Assembly: GCA_002402575.1 (NCBI GenBank)
Contig: DHGD01000019.1
Location: forward strand, 12,013 to 39,581
DNA length: 27,569 nucleotides
Reading direction: 5' to 3'
DNA from: Syntrophomonas sp. UBA4807
Lineage (GTDB): Bacteria > Bacillota > Syntrophomonadia > Syntrophomonadales > Syntrophomonadaceae
Below, piece by piece: positions 23,230 to 27,569 of this stretch. Position 1 is the first letter of the stretch. Each line of letters begins with the position of its first letter. The notes under the pieces are model-generated. The model was given only the letters and a program-made list of their open reading frames with translations, was not told the origin of the DNA and did no database searches. Position numbers and translations under genes: made by a program.

Positions 23230-24630
23230 TTAATTTGGGACCCAGGAACCGTCCCCATTAATCTCGGCCAGGATGGCCCGGGCCGCCACCACCCCGGACA
23301 CACTGGCCTGAATCAAGCCGCGGGTGACCCCGGCGCCGTCGCCAATAGCCCACAAGCCCCGCAGCGGGGTCTGCAGCCGGGCATCCAATCGCGGCCGTGC
23401 CGAATAAAATTTGGCTTCCACTCCGTACAAGAGGTTGTGGTCGGCGGCTGTACCGGGAAACACTTTTTCCATAGCTTCCAGGCACTCCATGATACCGATT
23501 AAATAGCGATGGGGCAGCACCAGGGAGAGGTCGCCCGGCACCGCTCCTTTCAGAGTAGGTGACACCAGACCCCGGGCCAGTCGTTCTGGGGTAGAACGGC
23601 GGCCGCGTTTCAGGTCGCCGTAGCGCTGCACGATAATGCCGCCGCTGAGCATATTAGCCAGACTGGCAATGCAGCGCCCATAGAGTATGGGCTTATCGAA
23701 AGGCTCGGTGAACTCCTGGCTCACCAACAGGGCGAAGTTGGTCAGGCCGCTCTGACTGTTGGCATAGGAGTGGCCGTTTACCGTGATCACACCGTTGGTG
23801 TTTTCCATGACCACGTATCCGTTGGGATTGACACAGAAGGTCCTGACCATGTCATCGAAGGTTTTGGTGTTGAACAACATCTTGGGCTCCCACACCGAGG
23901 TGGTGACTTCCCGTAACACCACTTCCGGGACCTCCACCCGCACTCCGATGTCGACCTGATTATTATGCATGGACAGGTTCAGTTCCCGGGCCTGCCGGGT
24001 GAACCATTGCGCGCCTTCCCGCCCCGGGGCGGCAACTACATAAGGCGCAAAAAAATCGCCTGCGGCTGTGGAAATGCCCACCACCCGGTCTCCTTCGGTC
24101 ACTATTTTTTCCACCGCCAGTCCGGTGCGGATCTCCACCCGCGGCTCCAAATAATGATACATAGCCTCCAACACCACTTTGGTGTTATCAGTGCCCATGT
24201 GGCGGATGCGCGCGGGGACGAGTTTTAAGCCTGCTGAGGCTACATTCATGGCGATCTCGCGGCTTTTTACGTCGTCCTGGCCAAAGACCCGCGCCGGGGC
24301 GCCATATTTGACGTAGATTTCATCTACGTAGGCGATCAGTTCATCCAAACGGCTTTTGCCGATATAGTCGGCCAGCCAGCCGCCAAAATCACTGGTCAGG
24401 GTAAGTTTGCCGTCGGAGAAGGCCCCTGCTCCGCCCCAACCGCTCATTATGGAGCAAACCGGGCAGCTCTGGCAAGCGCCGATCTCCCCGCTGATCAAGC
24501 AATGGCGCTGCTGCACCTTTTTGCCCTTTTCCAAGAGAAGTATCTTCAAGCCGCTATTGCGGCTCAATTCCAAAGCGGTGAATATACCCGCCGGACCGGC
24601 GCCGATTATTATCACATCATAATGAGGCAT
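23230..24630 (-). CDS. FAD-dependent oxidoreductase (COG2509-like)
   Basis: A 466-residue flavoprotein of the uncharacterised FAD-dependent dehydrogenase group. The N-terminal FAD motif is IIIGAGPAG (residues 7-15). A cysteine-containing segment GACQSCPVCSIMSGWGGAGAF follows, then FSDGKL, and a C-terminal FAD motif with LWAIGDGAGVTRGLIQAS. Substrate and role are unknown. AGGAGG lies seven bases before the ATG. The last nine codons (NGDGSWVPN) come from a repeat-like sequence at 23237-23256, so the protein end seems to have been extended or replaced by an inserted element. Family members usually stop soon after the ARAIL region. Confidence 0.88.
   Translation of the reverse strand: MPHYDVIIIGAGPAGIFTALELSRNSGLKILLLEKGKKVQQRHCLISGEIGACQSCPVCSIMSGWGGAGAFSDGKLTLTSDFGGWLADYIGKSRLDELIAYVDEIYVKYGAPARVFGQDDVKSREIAMNVASAGLKLVPARIRHMGTDNTKVVLEAMYHYLEPRVEIRTGLAVEKIVTEGDRVVGISTAAGDFFAPYVVAAPGREGAQWFTRQARELNLSMHNNQVDIGVRVEVPEVVLREVTTSVWEPKMLFNTKTFDDMVRTFCVNPNGYVVMENTNGVITVNGHSYANSQSGLTNFALLVSQEFTEPFDKPILYGRCIASLANMLSGGIIVQRYGDLKRGRRSTPERLARGLVSPTLKGAVPGDLSLVLPHRYLIGIMECLEAMEKVFPGTAADHNLLYGVEAKFYSARPRLDARLQTPLRGLWAIGDGAGVTRGLIQASVSGVVAARAILAEINGDGSWVPN
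23237..23256 (-). repeat. Repeat-like element in the 3' end of the FAD oxidoreductase gene
   Basis: On the minus strand the bases read GGGGACGGTTCCTGGGTCCC. They are flanked by ATTAAT on both sides and can form an imperfect hairpin. The GGGGACGG core is shared with the long palindromes at 3100-3182 and 4758-4844. Such sequences are widespread between clostridial genes. Here the element supplies codons and lies just before the stop. Confidence 0.5.
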
Positions 24631-24712
24631 TAATCTTCCTCCTGTAGTCTGATACAGAAATACTGGCGTCCTGCCTGCCTGCTCGTCTCAACTTATTAAT
24701 ATGTCGAACACC

Positions 24713-24755
24713 TGTGATTTATCACATTACGGCTTTATATGGCTTGTGGTATCAT
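24713..24755 (+). promoter_or_regulatory. holA promoter with an adjoining 14-bp palindrome
   Basis: TTACGG (24727-24732), 17 bases, TATCAT (24750-24755) with a TGG extension just before the -10 box forms a plausible promoter for holA. Directly upstream, TGTGATTTATCACA (24713-24726) has perfect 6-bp arms. Its half sites resemble Crp/Fnr-type operators, although the spacing differs from the classic Crp site. It lies between divergent genes, so it could act on either. Regulator identity is not shown by the sequence. Confidence 0.5.
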
Positions 24756-24804
24756 GGTTTTGTAGCCGGCTGGCCTACCAGGCCGGGCGCAGGAGGAGAA
24801 AAAC

Positions 24805-25791
24805 ATGGCAGTAAGCCATCTTATGCTCATATACGGAGCGGAACCCTATTTGATAGACAAGGAAATAGAGCGGGTCAGAGCCCGGCTCAGCCGGGACAGC
24901 GGCAGTGAGGCCGAACTGGTGTTTATCGACGCTGACGAGCTTTCGCTGCAGCAATTATTGGCACAGCTCGATTTCAGCCCGCTGTTCGCCGTGGAACGGG
25001 TGGTGGTCATACACCGGCCTTCATGGTTGTACAAAACGCGGCGCAAGTCCCGCAAGGCGGAGCAACTGGCGGAAGGAGTGGCTGCTTTTTTGAGTGAGCC
25101 CATTCCCGGGCAGGTGGTAATTTTCACTGCTGAAGAAGACGTTTCATCACACCCCCTGATGAAGAAACTGGGTAAAGCGGTGCAAAAAGTTGCTTGTGTC
25201 AGGCCCAATCCCCAGGGTCTGGAGGTGTGGGTCAGGGAATTGGCCGCCGCCATGAATCAGCCTCTGGCTCCGCAGGCGGCGCGCCTCTTGGCCGACAGCG
25301 GGCAGGATATGTACTATCTGCAGCGGCTGATGGAGAAACTCAGCCTGCAGAAAAGCCCGGATACGGTAACCGAGCAAGACGTAGTCGAGGAATTGGACCA
25401 ACAGGCGGATACCAATGTTTTCAAGCTGACCGATGCTTTGATCAACCGCCGCGGCCGCGAGGCCCTCACTGCTTATTACCGGCTGCTCCGTCAGGGCGGG
25501 CAGCCCGCCTTTTTTATGTACATGATCATCAGGCAGTTCGTGCTCTTGGGCAAGGTCAAGCATTGCAGCCAGGAAGGCATGCCGCAGGACGAAATTGCCA
25601 AAATCACCGGAGCCAGGGATTTCGCCGTAAGAAAATTGGCAAGTGCGGCCGGCAAATACAGCTGGGCGGAGCTGAAGCGTTGTTTTGAATTATTTCTGGA
25701 AGCCGAGATACAACTCAAGAGCAGCAGCCGGGATAATAAGATCGTGATGGAAGTGTTGATCATAGAGGTGTGTGGCCAGGGGCGGGCTTAA
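24805..25791 (+). CDS. holA: DNA polymerase III subunit delta
   Basis: HolA is the clamp-loader subunit that opens the beta sliding clamp. The 328-residue protein shows the family layout. It begins LMLIYGAEPYLIDKEIERVR (AAA-like domain I), then FSPLFAVERVVVIHRPSW and GQVVIFTAEEDVSSHPLMKKL. The C-terminal collar domain has TNVFKLTDALINRRGREAL, FFMYMIIRQFVLLGKVK and ELKRCFELFLEAEIQLKSS. AGGAGG lies just before the ATG. In many Firmicutes holA follows comEC and precedes rpsT; here five genes intervene on the comEC side. It converges with rpsT, with a shared terminator between them. Confidence 0.94.
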   Translation: MAVSHLMLIYGAEPYLIDKEIERVRARLSRDSGSEAELVFIDADELSLQQLLAQLDFSPLFAVERVVVIHRPSWLYKTRRKSRKAEQLAEGVAAFLSEPIPGQVVIFTAEEDVSSHPLMKKLGKAVQKVACVRPNPQGLEVWVRELAAAMNQPLAPQAARLLADSGQDMYYLQRLMEKLSLQKSPDTVTEQDVVEELDQQADTNVFKLTDALINRRGREALTAYYRLLRQGGQPAFFMYMIIRQFVLLGKVKHCSQEGMPQDEIAKITGARDFAVRKLASAAGKYSWAELKRCFELFLEAEIQLKSSSRDNKIVMEVLIIEVCGQGRA

Positions 25792-25829
25792 ACACAAGCT
25801 CACAGCGGGTGCCCGAAATCAGCAGAAAA

Positions 25830-25864
25830 TAAAAAAACCTGCCGTTAAAGACAGGTATTTTTTC
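25830..25864. terminator. Bidirectional terminator between holA and rpsT
   Basis: ACCTG (25837-25841) pairs with CAGGT (25852-25856). The flanks are a run of A on the left and a run of T on the right, so each strand reads a stem followed by T. The right T run ends at the rpsT stop. Confidence 0.75.
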
Positions 25865-26130
25865 TATTTAGCCAATGTATTAAGTCGTTTCGCCAGAGCC
25901 GATTTTCTTCTGGCTGCGGTGTTCTTATGCAGAATCCCTTTGGTCACGCTTTTATCGATAAGGGAGGTTGCCGCGATCAGGCTCTTCTGAGCAGTTTCTA
26001 CGTCGCCGCCCTGTAGTGAATTCTCATATTTCTTCACGGCTGTTTTAAGCCTGCTCTTGTAGGCTTTATTTCTCACGCGATTCTCTTCAGCCCTTCTTGC
26101 CCGCTTGGCCGGAGTTTTGCTTTTTGCCAC
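25864..26130 (-). CDS. rpsT: 30S ribosomal protein S20
   Basis: S20 binds 16S rRNA early in 30S assembly. The 88-residue, lysine- and arginine-rich helical protein begins MAKSKTPAKRARRAEENRVR. It continues with YKSRLKTAVKKYENSL, then KGILHKNTAARRKSALAKRL, the typical end. The GTG start has AAGGAGG seven bases upstream. It is a single-gene unit on the minus strand between holA and spoIIP, a conserved Firmicutes placement. Confidence 0.97.
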   Translation of the reverse strand: MAKSKTPAKRARRAEENRVRNKAYKSRLKTAVKKYENSLQGGDVETAQKSLIAATSLIDKSVTKGILHKNTAARRKSALAKRLNTLAK

Positions 26131-26297
26131 CTTTTCACCTCCTTGTGGGTCAAATCCAACAGAAATACTATAGCATTATGATTTAGAAAATGCAATGATT
26201 TGGCAGTTATTTTTGAACACCGTCAATAATATTGTTTAGATACGGTTCTATTCTCGCCTCCGGCAAAATAAATTATTTACAAATGGGAGGTGATGAT

Positions 26298-27326
26298 ATG
26301 AGACGGCGCGGTTTTATATCTTTATTTAAAAGCATTTTTTTGGTGCAATTGTTTATGATCATCGTATTGTTTGGCGTTACCGGGAGCTTCCAGCAAATCA
26401 GCCTGCCCGCTATTAAATCGCTTTCAATCGAATGCCTGGATCCCTGTAAAGGTATTTCTGTCAGTGAGAAAACCGCCATGAAGATGTTTAGGGACAGCAG
26501 TTTCCTGCCTGGTCAGGATAATCTGTTGTATCTCGATCCCGAATATCTTGATGAAATTTTCTCGGAAACCATGCTCACTGCCAGCATACAGGCCTTGGCC
26601 TATACCAGTCCGGCTGAGGAAGATTACAGCATTGAACTGCAGGATGAAACCGGCGCTGAAGCCCAGGTGCTTCCCGAGCCTGAGCCCGAACCTGCCCTCG
26701 CCACCCGCGCGAGCGGAGGCAAGATCATGCTGTACTGCACTCACAGCGCCGAATCGTACGTTCCCGACGAAGGCAAGGCCCGGGTGGACGGAAAAAGAGG
26801 CCTGATAAACCAGGTAGCCCAGCACTTGAGCAACGAACTGCGCAGAGACGGATTAAACAGCGAATTCATCAATACCATTCATGATGCCGACTACCTCATA
26901 AGCTACAGCAATTCTCGGAATACTATTAAAAATTACCTGGCCAATAACAAGTCGGTAGAGGCTGTCTTCGACGTTCACCGTGACAGCATCCCCGGTTCCA
27001 CCGATGGCGAGACGGTCACCATAAACGGCAGAAAATGCGCTCCGGTTCTTATTATTGTCGGAACCAACGAGCGCAAGCCGCATCCGCAATGGAAACAAAA
27101 CCTGGCTTTCGCCCAGGAAATATATAAGCTGGCAGAGGCCAAATATCCGGGTTTGATCAAAGGTGTGCGTACCAAGGCGGGCACATATAATCAGGAGTTT
27201 CATCCCCGCGCTTTGCTGCTCGAATTCGGCTATGACTATAACACCCTGGCTGAAGCCGAATACGCGGCCACTCTGTTTTCCGATGTGCTGGCCGAGGTTT
27301 TGAAGGAAGGAGCCACGCAAAGATGA
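26298..27326 (+). CDS. spoIIP: Stage II sporulation protein P
   Basis: SpoIIP is a membrane-anchored peptidoglycan amidase and endopeptidase that works with SpoIID and SpoIIM to drive engulfment during sporulation. The 342-residue protein has an N-terminal membrane helix (about residues 10-32). An acidic, proline-rich linker (EPEPEPA) follows. The catalytic domain has LYCTHSAESYVP near 145, FDVHRDSIPG, HPQWKQNLAFA, RTKAGTYNQEFHPRALLLEFGYD. Most relatives read HTHxxESY, so the CTH start is a small deviation. GGGAGG lies seven bases before the ATG at 26298, which rules out the upstream open extension. The gpr protease gene that often precedes spoIIP is absent. It overlaps the next gene by four bases. 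Confidence 0.94.
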   Translation: MRRRGFISLFKSIFLVQLFMIIVLFGVTGSFQQISLPAIKSLSIECLDPCKGISVSEKTAMKMFRDSSFLPGQDNLLYLDPEYLDEIFSETMLTASIQALAYTSPAEEDYSIELQDETGAEAQVLPEPEPEPALATRASGGKIMLYCTHSAESYVPDEGKARVDGKRGLINQVAQHLSNELRRDGLNSEFINTIHDADYLISYSNSRNTIKNYLANNKSVEAVFDVHRDSIPGSTDGETVTINGRKCAPVLIIVGTNERKPHPQWKQNLAFAQEIYKLAEAKYPGLIKGVRTKAGTYNQEFHPRALLLEFGYDYNTLAEAEYAATLFSDVLAEVLKEGATQR

Positions 27327-27569
27327 GATCGATCATATGGACTCTCGCGGTCAGCATCCTGCTGATGCTGGTAGTGACCGGACTTAATATAAGCAATCAA
27401 GGCATAAATGACCTGACTCTGAATAATCCCGGTTATGTCATCGCTGTGCATGTGGAGGACAGCCAGGTTTATGTGGAAGCACTGGGCGCCAGGCATCGCT
27501 TGGGCCAGGAGCTGATCAGCAATAGCAGGGCGTTCCTGGCGCAGCTCCAGGCGGATGTCAGCTCCAGAA
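27323..27569 (+). CDS. Membrane-anchored protein, N-terminal part (cut by window end)
   Basis: The start ATG overlaps the spoIIP stop (ATGA), so translation is likely coupled. The visible 82 residues begin MRSIIWTLAVSILLMLVVTG, a membrane helix or signal anchor. NISNQGINDLTLNNPGYVIAVHVEDSQVYVEALGA follows, then a helical end with AFLAQLQADVSS. I do not recognise a family. The position after spoIIP suggests a role linked to sporulation or the envelope, but this is inference. lepA often lies nearby in relatives and could follow outside the window. Confidence 0.75.
   Translation, partial: MRSIIWTLAVSILLMLVVTGLNISNQGINDLTLNNPGYVIAVHVEDSQVYVEALGARHRLGQELISNSRAFLAQLQADVSSR

Noticed and set aside
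1..27569. CRISPR arrays, rRNA genes, transposases or prophage structural genes.
   Set aside because: No regularly spaced repeats, rRNA sequence, DDE or Y1 transposase, or phage structural proteins were seen.

Overview
The window looks like a chromosomal segment of an endospore-forming, Gram-positive anaerobe of the class Clostridia, probably Syntrophomonadaceae- or Peptococcaceae-like. This is inferred from spoIIP, a T-box leader on leuS, S-layer homology (SLH) domains, strong AGGAGG ribosome sites, frequent GTG and TTG starts, and the gene order. The order obg-proB-proA ... nadD-yqeK-rsfS ... leuS ... comEA-comEC ... holA-rpsT-spoIIP is a familiar Firmicutes backbone. I could not fix a genus from sequence alone.

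Layout: 1-3076 holds the 3' end of obg and the proline genes proB-proA. From 3100 to 4844 lies an AT-rich island bounded by two near-identical, almost perfect palindromes (40- and 41-bp arms). It contains two divergent XRE repressors around a small operator region, a 33-residue membrane peptide and a membrane-anchored hypothetical protein. From 4865 to 9266, on the minus strand, are an SLH-anchored phosphodiester glycosidase, a cysteine synthase-like enzyme and a cysteine-cluster protein. From 9489 to 10896 are an NfeD protein and an SPFH/stomatin protein, a common membrane pair. From 11228 to 12827 is the nadD-yqeK-rsfS operon. leuS follows on the minus strand with a T-box leader, and a DUF1540 gene lies beyond it.

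From 16415 to 19320 is comEA-comEC (DNA uptake). From 19321 to 24630 five genes (amidohydrolase, MATE transporter, metallo-beta-lactamase-fold hydrolase, FAD oxidoreductase and their spacers) separate comEC from holA, its usual neighbour. From 24805 to the end are holA, rpsT (minus), spoIIP and a partial membrane-anchored gene.

The most striking observation is at 15497-15825. The leuS leader has the parts of a leucine T-box riboswitch: an AGTA turn, a GA motif, a CTC specifier, an F-box-like CGTTA, the 14-nt T-box and a terminator. A complete tRNA-Ala(GGC) gene sits between the two strands of what would be stem III, just before the antiterminator. The tRNA has the G3-U70 pair and an encoded CCA. 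Cutting the tRNA out would split the specifier domain from the antiterminator, so the riboswitch and tRNA supply appear linked in one transcript. A second point of interest is a repeat family: the two long palindromes at convergent gene ends, plus a related-looking element that supplies the last codons of the FAD oxidoreductase gene.
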